DNA from: Bacteroidia bacterium
Lineage (GTDB): Bacteria > Bacteroidota > Bacteroidia > Bacteroidales > GWA2-32-17
DNA: 49,541 nt
Assembly: GCA_016218155.1 (NCBI GenBank)
Contig: JACREQ010000112.1
Coordinates: forward strand, 1 to 49,541
Direction: 5' to 3'
Shown here: in pieces, positions 34,258 to 45,300 of the stretch
How positions within the stretch are numbered: position 1 is the stretch's first letter
Layout of the letters: each line of letters starts with the position of its first letter
The notes under the pieces: model-generated
What the model was told of the DNA's origin: nothing
Databases searched by the model: none
What the model saw: only the letters and a program-made list of their open reading frames with translations
Made by a program: the position numbers and the translations under genes

Positions 34258-37050
34258 ATGGATTACAATTTCAGGGAAATAGAGAAAAAATGGCAGGATA
34301 GCTGGAAAAAGAATAAAACATTTAAGGTTGAAAACATTTCTGACAAACCTAAATTTTATGTGCTCGACATGTTCCCATATCCTTCGGGTGCAGGATTGCA
34401 TGTTGGTCACCCTCTTGGTTACATAGCAAGCGACATTTATACCCGTTATAAAAACCTTACAGGATTCAACGTTCTACATCCAATGGGTTTTGATGCTTTC
34501 GGATTACCAGCAGAACAATATGCAATACAAACCGGTCAACACCCCGCAGTAACTACCGAAAATAATATTGTAAGATATAAAGAACAATTAGAGAAAATCG
34601 GTTTTGCATACGATTGGGATCGCGAAGTACGTACAAGTGAGCCATCATATTATAAATGGACTCAATGGGTTTTTGTAAAATTATTTAACCACTGGTATAA
34701 CAAAAATTCACAAAAAGCTGAGCCAATTGAAAATCTAATTGAAGTATTTAAAACTTCAGGAAATTCAACTGTAAACTCAGAAAATAATTGCGAAGTAATT
34801 TTTACTGCTGACGACTGGAATAAAAAAACTGAAAAAGAGCAACAGGAAATTTTACTTTGTTACAGACTTGCTTACCTTGCAAAAACCATGGTAAACTGGT
34901 GTCCTGCATTAGGAACTGTTTTAGCAAATGACGAAGTAAAAGAAGGACTTTCTGTTCGTGGTGGTCATCCCGTTGAACAAAAAAAGATGATGCAATGGTG
35001 TTTAAGAATTACTGCATATGCTGAAAGACTTCTGACAGGCTTAGATATTATCGACTGGACAGATTCGCTTAAAGAAATGCAGCGCAACTGGATTGGAAAA
35101 AGTGTTGGAGCAGAGATAAATTTTACAATAAACAATGAACTAATAACAAATAACAGTTTAACAGTATTCACAACACGCCCAGACACAATTTTTGGTTGTA
35201 CATTTATGGTTCTTGCTCCCGAACACGAGCTTGTTTCGCAAATAACAACAGATGAACAAAAATCAGCAATTGATAATTATATTGCATTAACAAAGAAACG
35301 TACCGAGCGCGAAAGAATGACAGAGGTTAACAAAGTGTCGGGATGTTTTACCGGTGCTTATGCAAAACATCCTTTCACCGGCTTGCCAATTCCAATATGG
35401 ATTAGCGATTACGTTCTTGCCGGATATGGCACAGGTGCAATAATGGCAGTGCCTGCACATGATAGCAGAGACTTTGCTTTTGCACGACACTTTAACTTAC
35501 CAATTATTCAGGTAATTAAGAAAAATGGCGAAGAACCAACCGACATCTCAACCTGGACAGAATCATTTGATGCAAAAGAAGGAACGTGTATCAATTCTAA
35601 CTTTATTAATGGGCTTGATGTTACAGAAGGAATGAAAACAGTAATTGACAGAATTGAAACTGAAGGAATCGGAAAAAAAATGATTAATTATCGTTTACGT
35701 GATGCTATTTTCAGTCGCCAACGATATTGGGGAGAGCCTTTTCCTATTTATTACAAAAACGAAATGCCTTATACATTACCCGAAGATAAATTACCCCTTG
35801 CACTTCCCGAAATAGACTCATTCTTACCAACAGCCGATGGTCAGCCACCTCTTGGTCGTGCCGCAAACTGGAAAACCGAAGATGGCTATCCACTTGAATT
35901 AAGTACTATGCCTGGTTTTGCAGGTTCATCGGGGTATTATTTTCGTTATATGGACCCCAAAAATAACAACGAGTACTTTTCAAAAGATACAGTAAATTAT
36001 TGGAAAGACGTTGATTTATATATTGGCGGTACCGAACATGCAACAGGTCATTTAATGTATGCACGTTTTTGGTGTAAGTTTTTATTCGATATGGGTATTT
36101 CGCCTGTTGAAGAGCCATTCAGGAAATTAATTAATCAGGGAATGATACAGGGAAGGTCAAATTTTGTTTATAGAATTAATGGCACAAATAAATATGTCTC
36201 AAAAGGATTAAAAGACAATTATGAAACTCGAGAAATTCATGTTGATGTAAACATTGTTACGAATGACATATTAGATCTCGAAGCATTCAAGAAATGGAGC
36301 CCTGACAATGAAAATGCTGAATTTATTCTTGAAGACGGCAAATATATTTGTGGTTATGGTGTAGAAAAAATGTCAAAATCCATGTATAATGTTGTTAACC
36401 CTGATAGCATTGTAGAGAAATATGGAGCTGACACTTTACGCATGTACGAAATGTTCTTAGGTCCGTTAGAACAGGCAAAACCATGGGATACCGCCGGAAT
36501 TGAAGGTGTTCATCGTTTCTTCAGAAAATTATGGAAGCTTTATCACGATGAAAATAACAAATTTCAGATATCAGACGAAAAAGCAAATCCACAGGAATTA
36601 AAGGCACTTCATAAACTAATTAAAAAAGTTAAAGAAGATATTGAAGCTTTTTCTTTTAATACTTCTGTTAGTGCATTTATGATTTGTGTTAATGAATTAA
36701 CAGAATTAAAATGTAACAAAAAAGAAATTCTTGAGCCATTAAATATTATTTTATCACCATTTGCTCCTCATATTGCCGAAGAATTATGGCAACTTATGGG
36801 TAATAACCAAAGCATTTTAAAAGCAACATATCCAAAATTTGAAGAATATTACCTTGTTGAAAGCAATAAACTTTATCCAGTTTCTTTTAACGGCAAGGTA
36901 AGGTATCAGTTGGAGTTACCTTTAAATATGACTAAAGAAGAAATTGAAAAAGCAGCATTAGAAAACGAGCAAACAAAAAAATGGCTTGAGGGTAAAGAGC
37001 CAAAAAAATTAATTGTAGTTCCGGGAAAAATAATTAATATTGTTTATTAA
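34258..37050 (+). CDS. leuS: Leucyl-tRNA synthetase
   Basis: Charges tRNA-Leu. 930 residues, class I. Seen: the HIGH-type motif in [15 protein letters not shown] (about 41-55), the zinc/loop region [17 protein letters not shown], the editing domain with [20 protein letters not shown] and the threonine-rich TTRPDT typical of its pocket, [15 protein letters not shown], and the KMSKS loop as KMSKS (residues 704-708). An insertion just before KMSKS (about 640-700, beta-rich) is the leucine-specific domain. The C-terminal region ends [15 protein letters not shown]. Own promoter upstream; a lipoprotein gene follows. Confidence 0.98.
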   Translation: MDYNFREIEKKWQDSWKKNKTFKVENISDKPKFYVLDMFPYPSGAGLHVGHPLGYIASDIYTRYKNLTGFNVLHPMGFDAFGLPAEQYAIQTGQHPAVTTENNIVRYKEQLEKIGFAYDWDREVRTSEPSYYKWTQWVFVKLFNHWYNKNSQKAEPIENLIEVFKTSGNSTVNSENNCEVIFTADDWNKKTEKEQQEILLCYRLAYLAKTMVNWCPALGTVLANDEVKEGLSVRGGHPVEQKKMMQWCLRITAYAERLLTGLDIIDWTDSLKEMQRNWIGKSVGAEINFTINNELITNNSLTVFTTRPDTIFGCTFMVLAPEHELVSQITTDEQKSAIDNYIALTKKRTERERMTEVNKVSGCFTGAYAKHPFTGLPIPIWISDYVLAGYGTGAIMAVPAHDSRDFAFARHFNLPIIQVIKKNGEEPTDISTWTESFDAKEGTCINSNFINGLDVTEGMKTVIDRIETEGIGKKMINYRLRDAIFSRQRYWGEPFPIYYKNEMPYTLPEDKLPLALPEIDSFLPTADGQPPLGRAANWKTEDGYPLELSTMPGFAGSSGYYFRYMDPKNNNEYFSKDTVNYWKDVDLYIGGTEHATGHLMYARFWCKFLFDMGISPVEEPFRKLINQGMIQGRSNFVYRINGTNKYVSKGLKDNYETREIHVDVNIVTNDILDLEAFKKWSPDNENAEFILEDGKYICGYGVEKMSKSMYNVVNPDSIVEKYGADTLRMYEMFLGPLEQAKPWDTAGIEGVHRFFRKLWKLYHDENNKFQISDEKANPQELKALHKLIKKVKEDIEAFSFNTSVSAFMICVNELTELKCNKKEILEPLNIILSPFAPHIAEELWQLMGNNQSILKATYPKFEEYYLVESNKLYPVSFNGKVRYQLELPLNMTKEEIEKAALENEQTKKWLEGKEPKKLIVVPGKIINIVY

Positions 37051-37069
37051 AAACTTAAAACTCTTATTT

Positions 37070-37780
37070 ATGAAAAAACTATTTTTATTAATTTCTGTTT
37101 TTGCAGGTTTATTTTTTGCATCTTGTTCCAACAGCGACAATGGAAAAGATGGCTCAACAGATTCTACTCAGGTTGCTGTAACAACTGACGATGCCGCTCC
37201 ACAAGGTGCACGTTATGGTATTAAATCAGGTATTATATCATATGAACAATATGAAATGATGGGAGTTAAAATAACCCAAACCACATATTTTGATGATTAT
37301 GGGAAAAAAGAATGCCAGGAAATTATTTCTGAAATGGAGATGATGGGAATGAAAACCAAACAACACAGTATGAGCATAATGGCTGATGGTTATTCAATTA
37401 ATTACCAACTTGAGAATTTAGTTAACGGAAAAGATGAAACTAAAAAAACTGCAACAAAAGTTAAAGTTAGTGGTAATCCATTTGGAAGCATGGACTTCTC
37501 AACATTTACTGATGAGTTAAAAAAACAATACGACTTTAAGGAAGAAGGAACAGAAACTGTTGCAGGTGTTGAAGGCACAAAATTTTCAATGACAATGGAC
37601 AAAACTAAACCAAACGATAAAATTACTGGTGTTATTTATAAAAATGTGATGCTTAAAACTTCTATGAAAATGAGTGGATTTGCAATCAACCTCGTTGCAA
37701 ATAAATTCGAACAAAATGCAAGTATACCTGCAGAAAAATTTACAATTCCTGCTGGTTACACAGTAGAAGAAACAAAGTAA
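37070..37780 (+). CDS. DUF4412-type lipoprotein
   Basis: 236 residues from the ATG at 37070, which begins a lipoprotein leader (MKKLFLLISVFAGLFFASC, Cys at 19) followed by a Ser/Asp-rich linker. A TTG at 37040 overlapping leuS is not needed. The mature domain (about 45-236) has the pattern KSGIISYEQYEMMGVKITQT, TTYFDDYGKK and VEGTKFSMTMDK that fits DUF4412, a family of envelope proteins with lipoprotein-carrier-like (LolA/LolB) beta folds. Function unknown. Terminated by the hairpin at 37804. Confidence 0.75.
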   Translation: MKKLFLLISVFAGLFFASCSNSDNGKDGSTDSTQVAVTTDDAAPQGARYGIKSGIISYEQYEMMGVKITQTTYFDDYGKKECQEIISEMEMMGMKTKQHSMSIMADGYSINYQLENLVNGKDETKKTATKVKVSGNPFGSMDFSTFTDELKKQYDFKEEGTETVAGVEGTKFSMTMDKTKPNDKITGVIYKNVMLKTSMKMSGFAINLVANKFEQNASIPAEKFTIPAGYTVEETK

Positions 37781-37803
37781 AAAATATTTTTTCTTTTAAA
37801 GAG

Positions 37804-37827
37804 CCTCACAAATATGTGAGGTTTTTT
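37804..37827 (+). terminator. Terminator behind the DUF4412 gene
   Basis: CCTCACA-AATA-TGTGAGG followed by six T. It lies 23 bases after the DUF4412 stop codon and just reaches the convergent gene's stop codon. On the minus strand the tail is not T-rich, so it serves the plus-strand gene. Confidence 0.85.
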
Positions 37828-38698
37828 ATTTTGTTAACAATTCCATTAATTCTCCCAGTTCACTCATTTTATCTGTATAACCCAACTTTTCATATGATAA
37901 AATAAGATTTGAAATTAGCCTTTCTAATGTTTGAATATTAGTACAAGGTGAAAAATAATCTTTTTTAGGCTCCAACTGCTGTTGAGTTAAAAAATAATCA
38001 ATTTCTTTTCTCCCAAAAGCTGCACCTCTATTAAAAGGATTTATATAAAACAGAACAGTATTATCAGCACTATCACCAAATGCATGAAAAGCGGAGATAT
38101 CATCAATATAACAAAGTATAAAATTCTTAGGAAGATTAACACCAAAAACAGGAAGTTCCAGACGTTGAGCAATAGTCATATACAAAATACCAAGGCTTAC
38201 TGGATTTCCCTTTTTTGACTCAAATAACAAATTTAAATAAGCATTTTGCGGAGAGTAAAAGTTTGCATTATTTGGCGAAAACTTATGAACTTCGAATAAA
38301 ATATGATTCAGCACTCTTATCTTTTCAAGAGCAGTTAAATTTTCGTTTAACTCTAGCCACACTTCGCTTCTAATACTCTCAATTTGTTTTGCAATTCCAT
38401 CCCATGATAAATCGGGATACTGATATTTTGCTAACAAAAAAGCACCAAAAGCAATGTCCTTTGCCCCACCTTGTACCCATTCTTCCAATTGATTTTTTAA
38501 AGAAGTAAATTGTATGCTTTTAATAATGTTTTCTATTCTTTCCTGAATTAACTCATCAAATGAACTTTCCCATGCACTTTCTAATTCTGGAACTATTTCC
38601 AGTCCATAACCGATAAGATTATCACGCACTGCCCTGTAAATATTCTCATCAGGATCATCGAGCAATTTTATTTGAGATAAAATAGATTTTGATTCCAT
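37826..38698 (-). CDS. SirB1/transglutaminase-like family protein
   Basis: 290 residues. The N-terminal part (about 1-60) resembles a HEAT-like or helical adaptor, followed by a Transglut_core2 (SirB1) region (about 75-240) recognised by GNPVSLGILYMTIAQRLELP and GVNLPKNFILCY, with ALEKIRVLNHILFEVHKF upstream. The family has a papain-like fold; the usual Cys-His pair is not obvious here, so catalysis is doubtful. Two bases behind the nucleoside phosphorylase gene, with which it is probably cotranscribed. Role unknown. Confidence 0.82.
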   Translation of the reverse strand: MESKSILSQIKLLDDPDENIYRAVRDNLIGYGLEIVPELESAWESSFDELIQERIENIIKSIQFTSLKNQLEEWVQGGAKDIAFGAFLLAKYQYPDLSWDGIAKQIESIRSEVWLELNENLTALEKIRVLNHILFEVHKFSPNNANFYSPQNAYLNLLFESKKGNPVSLGILYMTIAQRLELPVFGVNLPKNFILCYIDDISAFHAFGDSADNTVLFYINPFNRGAAFGRKEIDYFLTQQQLEPKKDYFSPCTNIQTLERLISNLILSYEKLGYTDKMSELGELMELLTK

Positions 38699-38700
38699 TC

Positions 38701-39579
38701 TTATTCTGTTAGTTTTTCTAATGTATGTTCAACAAGCTTTCTAACAATTGGCTTATAATCTTTACTATAAGTCTTAGATACTCTATTTGCTATTATTGCG
38801 CAAATTGTTAGAGCATGATGTCCCAGCAATTTTGATAACCCATAAAGTGCGGAACTTTCCATCTCATAATTTGTTATCTGACGACCATTAAAATTAAATT
38901 TTTCTATTTTATTGTTAATTTCAGGATCGGCAATAGGTAGCCTAAGAACTCTACCTTGTGGACCATAAAAACCCGAGGCAGAAATTGTTACTCCCTTTTT
39001 AAAATCTTTACCAAGTTTTTCCATCAGATTTTTACAACAATCAACAACATATGGCTTTGGCAATAATGGATTCCAATCCATAAACTCGGTAAATGCTTTC
39101 TCGAAATCAAGATTAGAAATTTTATTTCTGTTTTGATAATAGTTTAATAAACCATCAAAGCCTATTGAACTCTGTGAAACCAAAAATGAATCAACAAAAA
39201 CATCTTCCTGAAGTCCACCGGAAGTTCCTAATCTTATAAGGGTTAAAGATTTTTTATCTTCTTTTATTTCGCGCTTTTTAAGATCAATATTCACTAACGC
39301 ATCAAGCTCGTTTACAACTATATCAATATTGTCAGTTCCAATACCTGTTGATAAAACCGAAACTCTTTTACCATTAAATATACCTGTATGGGTAAAAAAC
39401 TCGCGATTCGAAACTTTATGCTCAATTTTTGAAAAATAACTGCTTACCATTTCAACCCTTCCCGGATCCCCTACCAATATTATTGATTCAGCAATTTGCT
39501 CGGGTAAAAGATGTAAATGAAATACACTACCATCAGGATTAATAATTAGTTCTGACGGTTCGATTTGTTTTGAATGCAT
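38701..39579 (-). CDS. Nucleoside phosphorylase (PNP/UDP family)
   Basis: 292 residues. Cleaves a nucleoside with phosphate to base and ribose-1-phosphate in salvage. Seen: VGDPGRVEMVSSYF (about 37-50, phosphate-binding GDPGR), STGIGTDNIDIVVNEL (about 97-112), LIRLGTSGGLQ (about 134-144) and the base-site NYEMESSALYGLS (about 239-251). The GDPGR plus EMESS combination fits uridine or purine phosphorylases; the sequence alone does not tell which base is preferred. A -7 box (39605-39612) lies upstream on the minus strand. Confidence 0.88.
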   Translation of the reverse strand: MHSKQIEPSELIINPDGSVFHLHLLPEQIAESIILVGDPGRVEMVSSYFSKIEHKVSNREFFTHTGIFNGKRVSVLSTGIGTDNIDIVVNELDALVNIDLKKREIKEDKKSLTLIRLGTSGGLQEDVFVDSFLVSQSSIGFDGLLNYYQNRNKISNLDFEKAFTEFMDWNPLLPKPYVVDCCKNLMEKLGKDFKKGVTISASGFYGPQGRVLRLPIADPEINNKIEKFNFNGRQITNYEMESSALYGLSKLLGHHALTICAIIANRVSKTYSKDYKPIVRKLVEHTLEKLTE

Positions 39580-39604
39580 GACTTTTATTTTAAATAAATA
39601 TTAT

Positions 39605-39612
39605 CAAAGTTA
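39605..39612 (-). promoter_or_regulatory. Candidate -7 box of the nucleoside phosphorylase operon
   Basis: TAACTTTG on the minus strand, full match to TAnnTTTG, 25 bases upstream of the ATG at 39579. No clear -33 element. Confidence 0.45.
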
Positions 39613-39660
39613 ATACAGACAGTACAAGCAGCCTAAAGAATCAACATTTTTTTATTAACA

Positions 39661-39687
39661 TAAAAATGGTCATAAAAAGCATTTTTA
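39661..39687. repeat. Inverted repeat in the divergent region before the stress-protein gene
   Basis: TAAAAATG (39661-39668) and CATTTTTA (39680-39687) form a perfect 8-bp dyad with an 11-base spacer, midway between the divergent phosphorylase and stress-protein promoters. Could be an operator or an accidental AT-rich palindrome. Confidence 0.35.
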
Positions 39688-39728
39688 AATTGATTGACAA
39701 AAATCTTTTATTTAATTGAACTTCTGCT

Positions 39729-39736
39729 TATTTTTG
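39729..39736 (+). promoter_or_regulatory. Candidate -7 box of the universal stress protein operon
   Basis: TATTTTTG followed by CA, a full match to TAnnTTTG, 35 bases before the ATG at 39772. No -33 partner at the right distance. Confidence 0.5.
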
Positions 39737-39771
39737 CATTTTAAAAGCAAACAATTATTTAATTTTAAGTT

Positions 39772-40632
39772 ATGGAAAATAGTGAAAATAAAATTTTAGT
39801 CCCTTTTGATTTTGGCGAACAATCATTAATTGCCCTTGAACAATCATACAGCCTTGCTAAAATGGTTAATGCAGAAATCAACATTTTACATGTAATTACT
39901 GAAAACAATGCTCTTTGGGGACTTTTCTCTAAAAATGAACAAGACGACTTAGAAGAAAAATTAAAGGTTAAATTAACCGATTTTGCCGGTCATATTGAAC
40001 AAAAATCGGGCGTAAAAATTACTCCTTTAGTAGAAAAAGGAAAATTAGTTGATACAATATTAAACACTGCTGACAGATTAAATGTTAAACTTCTAATAAT
40101 CGGATCAGCAAGCTCCTACGACCTCAAACAAAAAGTGGTTGGGAGTAATTCATTAAAAATTATTCGTGAATGTAAATGTCCTGTTATTACAATAAAAGGT
40201 AAATTTCACAGAGAAGGTTGTAAAAATATTGTGTTACCACTTGATTTAACTAAAGAAACCAGAGAAAAAGTATCAAATGCAATTTATCTTGCCAGATACT
40301 TTGGTAGTGTGGTACATGCCGTTACAATGAACACAACTTCAGATTCATATGTAATGAACAGATTAAAACTTCAGCTTACCCAAGTAAGTGAATTCATTAA
40401 ATCACAAGGCGTAGAATGCACACAAAACTTCTTAAATACTCAATCCGGAAATACTAATATGTGTAACGCATTATTAGAATTTTCTCATAAAGTTGAAGCA
40501 GATGTAATTATAATAATGACCCAACAAGAAACCGAAGTAATTAAATATTTTGTAGGTTCATTAGCTAAAGAAATTATTCATGGTTCTGATTTTCCAGTTA
40601 TGAGTATAGTTCCAAAAGGCAATAAAAAATAA
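39772..40632 (+). CDS. Universal stress protein, two Usp domains
   Basis: 286 residues with two Usp domains (about 5-143 and 150-284); each starts with a strand (KILVPFDFGEQSLIALEQSY; NIVLPLDLTKETREKV) and ends near GS. In domain 1 the ATP-binding loop reads IIGSASSYDLKQKVVGSNS, keeping the first Gly and final GS but not the second Gly; in domain 2 it reads IIIMTQQETEVIKYFVGSLA, largely degenerate. So at most domain 1 binds nucleotide. Cytosolic. First of three genes (12-base gap to the GldN-like lipoprotein, which overlaps the YafK gene by one base), which suggests a stress-linked envelope operon. Confidence 0.9.
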   Translation: MENSENKILVPFDFGEQSLIALEQSYSLAKMVNAEINILHVITENNALWGLFSKNEQDDLEEKLKVKLTDFAGHIEQKSGVKITPLVEKGKLVDTILNTADRLNVKLLIIGSASSYDLKQKVVGSNSLKIIRECKCPVITIKGKFHREGCKNIVLPLDLTKETREKVSNAIYLARYFGSVVHAVTMNTTSDSYVMNRLKLQLTQVSEFIKSQGVECTQNFLNTQSGNTNMCNALLEFSHKVEADVIIIMTQQETEVIKYFVGSLAKEIIHGSDFPVMSIVPKGNKK

Positions 40633-40644
40633 AAAAATAACATT

Positions 40645-41601
40645 ATGAAATTTTATCTTCTTGTATTATTTGTTACAGTAGTACTTTTTACATCATGTAA
40701 TAATGAAAATAAATCTGATGACACATCATCAAAAGGAAGAGTTAATATGCTTTTGCCAACTTCAGTAAATGTTGGTGACTTGTTTTTATTTGATACAACT
40801 AAAGTATTAAACTGGCAAAAAGAATTTAATTCATCAGAATTTATAAGGAAGGTATTTTCAAAAGCTATGAGTTCTGAGGTTTCAGTTTATGCCGTATTTG
40901 CCGAAGATTCAACAAAGTATACAAAAGATGAAATTATAACAGCAATGGCGGCAAAATCAGAACAATTAAATTTATCTGAAATAAAGTCAATTTATTTTGA
41001 AGAAGAATGGTCGATGGATACTACCGAGCCTTTCATGTTTGAAAAAAATATATTGAGTTGGTATCCTGTCAGATATTTTAAAAGAGCCGGTAGCGATTTA
41101 GAAGAAAAAAAGTTAATATTCAGGGTGAAACAAGGCAATCCAACCGAACTTTTAGCAAAGAATGTTATCTCTGAACATAATTTATACGATTCTGTTCCAC
41201 TACCTTTTACAAAAAACTTTGATGCTCTTGCTCTTGCTGAACTTTTAATAAAAAAAGCTACAACTGGAAAAACAAAAGTATGGAATCCTATGAATGTTGA
41301 TAAGGCATTAACTATTTCAGAAATTGAAAAGAACCTAGGCGTAGCTGCAGACACAGCATTTGTTGATGATCCTAATACTGGTGAATCGGTTATGAAAATT
41401 ATAAAACGAGAAATAATGCCGGAAGAAATTGCAAGTATAGTTTTTGTTGAAGACTGGTATTATGATCCAACTACTTTTGCAATTAAAAAAGTTATTACAG
41501 GTATTGGTCCGGTAAGACATTACTTAAAAAATGATGGAGAAATGGCAAAAACAGTTGTTTTTATGATATATTTAGGAACAGAAAAAACTAAATTATTTTA
41601 A
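40645..41601 (+). CDS. GldN/PorN-like lipoprotein with a duplicated core
   Basis: 318 residues, lipoprotein leader with Cys18 (LFTSC). Two similar halves are visible: EEEWSMD (W122) ... WYPVRYFKR (P141-R143) ... KKLIFRV, and VEDWYYD (W271) ... GIGPVRHYL (P289-R291) ... KTVVFMIYLG. The second half, including SEIEKNLGVAADTAFVDDPN (227-246) and IKREIMPEEIASIVFVEDWY (252-272), is the pattern I recall from GldN/PorN, the periplasmic ring partner of GldK in type IX secretion and gliding. No other gld genes are near, so a type IX role is inference. Its stop and the next start overlap (TAATG). Confidence 0.7.
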   Translation: MKFYLLVLFVTVVLFTSCNNENKSDDTSSKGRVNMLLPTSVNVGDLFLFDTTKVLNWQKEFNSSEFIRKVFSKAMSSEVSVYAVFAEDSTKYTKDEIITAMAAKSEQLNLSEIKSIYFEEEWSMDTTEPFMFEKNILSWYPVRYFKRAGSDLEEKKLIFRVKQGNPTELLAKNVISEHNLYDSVPLPFTKNFDALALAELLIKKATTGKTKVWNPMNVDKALTISEIEKNLGVAADTAFVDDPNTGESVMKIIKREIMPEEIASIVFVEDWYYDPTTFAIKKVITGIGPVRHYLKNDGEMAKTVVFMIYLGTEKTKLF

Positions 41602-42341
41602 TGTTTAGAGCATTATTCATATTATTTCTCTCTTTATTTATGTCATTAAATAACATAGCTCAAACATTTGTTTCCGATCAAAAAAAGAATTCAAGAGTAA
41701 AAACTGCATATTCAGAAAAAGAAGCAATAGTTAAGAAATTACTTGCAGATAACAAAATAGACAATTTTAACATCGACATATATATAAGAATTTTTAAGCA
41801 GGAAAAAATTGTTGAACTATGGGCAAAAGCTAAAACAAATAAGACTTATTCTCATATAACAGATTACAAAATTTGTTCTAGTTCCGGTGAGTTAGGACCC
41901 AAACGCAGGCAGGGCGATGGACAAACACCCGAGGGTTTTTATTTTATAAATAGATTTAACCCGTACAGTAATTTCTATCTTTCATTAGGACTTAATTTCC
42001 CGAATCAGGCTGATAAAATTGTAACTGCAGGAACTGAACCCGGAGGTGATATTTTTATTCATGGAAGTTGCGTAACAATTGGTTGTGTTCCTCTTACAGA
42101 TGAAAAAATTAAAGAACTTTATATTTTTGCAATAGAAGCCAAATCACATGGGCAGAACAAAGTGCCTGTTCATATTTTTCCTTGTAAAATGACAACTGAA
42201 AATATTGAAGAACTAAGGAACTTTAACAAATCGCATATAATTTTTTGGGAAAGCTTAAAACCAGCATACGACAATTTCGAAAAAAATAAAATTGTTCCTG
42301 CTTTTTCAGTTGATAAAAAGGGAAATTACACTATTAATTAA
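41601..42341 (+). CDS. YafK/DpaA-type L,D-transpeptidase-fold protein
   Basis: 246 residues with a signal peptide (about 1-21, ...NNIAQ). The YkuD-fold domain (about 55-205) has ELGPKRRQGDGQTPEGFYFI (97-116), NPYSNFYLSLGLNFPN (120-135) and the catalytic FIHGSCVTIGCVPLTD (152-167) with His154 and Cys162. The GC is followed by VPLTD, close to the YafK (now DpaA) form GCYAMTD and not to the classical GCIR of cross-linking L,D-transpeptidases. E. coli YafK removes lipoprotein from peptidoglycan; a role in detaching or attaching proteins to the wall is plausible. One-base overlap with the GldN-like gene; 8-base overlap with the convergent kinase gene. Confidence 0.87.
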   Translation: MFRALFILFLSLFMSLNNIAQTFVSDQKKNSRVKTAYSEKEAIVKKLLADNKIDNFNIDIYIRIFKQEKIVELWAKAKTNKTYSHITDYKICSSSGELGPKRRQGDGQTPEGFYFINRFNPYSNFYLSLGLNFPNQADKIVTAGTEPGGDIFIHGSCVTIGCVPLTDEKIKELYIFAIEAKSHGQNKVPVHIFPCKMTTENIEELRNFNKSHIIFWESLKPAYDNFEKNKIVPAFSVDKKGNYTIN

Positions 42342-45300
42342 AAGGTAAATATTTTTTAATTTTAATATGTAGTTCTTCTACATCTAAGGGTTTTGAAATA
42401 TAATCTATACATCCTGCTTTAAAACTAAGTTCCTTTTCACTGGCAAGAGCAAATGCAGTTTGTGCTATAATTGGCAGGTCGGGTCTGATTGATAATATTA
42501 ATTTAGTGCTTTGAGAACCATCCATAAATGGCATCTGAATATCCATCAGAACTAAAGATATCTCGTGATTAGTTTTTACCAAATCAATAGCCTCAAGACC
42601 ATTTTTTGCCCTAATTAATTTAACTTCTGTATCCAATAGCATTTCTTCAATAAACATAAAATTAAGATCATCATCTTCGGCAACCAAAATGGTAAATTGT
42701 TTCCAATTAAATTGGTTCGGGTTAAAAATAAGGTTTTCAACTATCTCGTTTGATACTTGAATTATATCTGCAGGAATATTAAAATAAAACGTACTACCTT
42801 TTTCCCATTCAGATTCAACCCATATCTTACCTCCTAAAAATTCTATAATATTTTTGGATATTGTTAAACCCAAACCTGTACCACCAAATTTTCTTGATAA
42901 TGATAATTCCAACTGTGCAAAACGTTCAAATATTAGGGTTAAATGTTCTGGTTTAATACCAATACCGGTATCCCTAACATAAAACAGAATTTCTTCATTC
43001 TCTAGTGTAAACCCATATTCAATTTCGCCACGATTTGTAAACTTAACAGCATTAGAAAGTAAATTAAGTAACACCTGTCTTAATCTGAAAGGATCTGTAA
43101 CTATTGTTAAATTAGTATCGCTATACTGGTTATAAACAAGTTTTATATTCTCTTTACTTCTTGCTTTTAATTCCTGCTTATAGTGTAAATATAATTCATT
43201 TAATATATCTGAAAGCTTGCAAGGTAATTTCTCAATTGTAATACTTCCCGATTCAATTTTAGCAATATCAATAATATCTTCAATTAATCGTAGTAGCATT
43301 GCAGTACTTGCATTAATCTGTGATACATATTTTTCTTTCTTTTCTTCAGTGTTATCAGGTTTTAAAAGCAGATTAGAAAAGCCAATTATTCCATTAATTG
43401 GAGTTCTTAATTCGTGACTCATATTTGCTAAAAATGCAGATTTTAATTTATCCGATTCTTCTGCTTTTTTAAGAGCTTCTTTAATTTGTTCTTCAGCAAA
43501 TTTGCGCTCTGTTATGTCTTCAAACATCACAAAGATTTTATCTTCAACTACAACTCCAAAAATGATCATTGTTTTTACCGTACCGTCTTTGCAGGTGGGA
43601 TAATACTCTCGGCGTTCAATTTCGCATTTTTCAGTTACAGCCTTGTTCACCAAACCCATAAATTGTTCAATCGTTTGCTTACGGTAATTCTCTTCAGGAT
43701 ATGCCAAATTCCACCAACATTCCATGTTTGGAATATCCTCATGTAAATATCCAAATGTCTTAACAGCTTGTTTATTTATGAATTCTATGATTCCATTAAA
43801 ATTAATAATTGCCATCGAGATATTTGAAAGTTCTAAAATATTACGCAACAAATTCTCACTTTTAATAAGCGCATCTTCAGCATTTTTCCTTTGTGTAATG
43901 TCTTTAACAGATCCAACAATGGCAATTACTTTAGAATTTTCTTCGTTAAGTTTAGCTTTAGCAAGAATACTTACCCATCGTAAGTGCCCATCTTTAAGAA
44001 AAGTACGACACTCTGCTTCTTGAGTATTACCGGTTGAAACTACTAATTTAAGAAGTTTTAAAGCCTTATCAACATCATCAGGATGAAAATAATTTATCCA
44101 GTTTTCGGGATTTGCTTCTTCAAATGAACGTCCGGTAACTGTATAAAAATTTTCAGATAAATAACTTATTCTCACCTCACCTTTTTCATTCACATCCAGT
44201 TGAAATATATAATCTGAGGTTAGTCCAGAAATAAGCTGTAACCTGTTTTCACTTTCTTCAATTTTTTCTTTTGTTTTTATTAACTCCAATTCTGCTTTCT
44301 TTCCCTCTGTAACATCTCTCACAGAAGTTATAATTCTTGTTATTTCATTGTTCTCAATAACAGGCGTTATGATTGTTTCTGTATGAAACATTCTGCCATT
44401 AATTAAAGTTGTTTCCTCTGAAATAACAGGCATTTTATCATTAATAACCTTATTATACTTTTCTAATGCAACATCTGTTAAAAAAGGAGACGCCTCTTTA
44501 ATACCCAATCCTTCAATATTTGAATTGAGTCCCAGATTAATATATATATTCTTAAGTGCTGCATTTGCAAATATTATATTTAAATTGTTATCTGTTACAT
44601 GAATAAATTCACTTATTGAATTTAAGGTGTTATTATATAACTGTTCAGCATCACTAAGGTTTTTAAGTGCTATTCGTCGTTGCAAAACAAGAGATGTTTG
44701 ATTAATAAAAGTTTCAATTACTTCTTTATTTTCTATAATCTCGTTGTTATATGTTATTATTATTAAATTAGCTAGCAATTTGTTATCAGGACAAATTCCC
44801 ATAAAATAAACCTTGCTAACCTTTTGTATTTCTACTATTTTACTAGATTCTTTTTCTGGAAAATAACAGGCATTCACAAAAAATTCTATAGGGTCAATTT
44901 CGACTAATTTTTTAATAAAATTGTAATTATGAACTTTTGGTGGTGTTTTATCAAACTTTAATTTTTCTACTTCCTTATTTAATAAAGCTTTAAAATTTTC
45001 TTTTCTTTCCTCTTTACAAAAAACATATTCTGTAGCAGAGGTTTTAGTTTTTAAGGAATATTTATTTATTATTACAGTATTATCACCTATAATTGATTTT
45101 AATCTTTCTCCTATAAACTTAAGGGGGTCAGTACTTAATGGAAGGTCAAGCATTTCCATTGAAGACTTTGTAATTAGTTCAAGATCTCTGATATATTTTT
45201 TCTCCTTTTCTTCGGCTTCTTTTTGAGCAGTAACATTAATTATATTCAATATTACTCCCGATATAATTCCATCATTTTCTGGAATGGGAGATAATGTATA

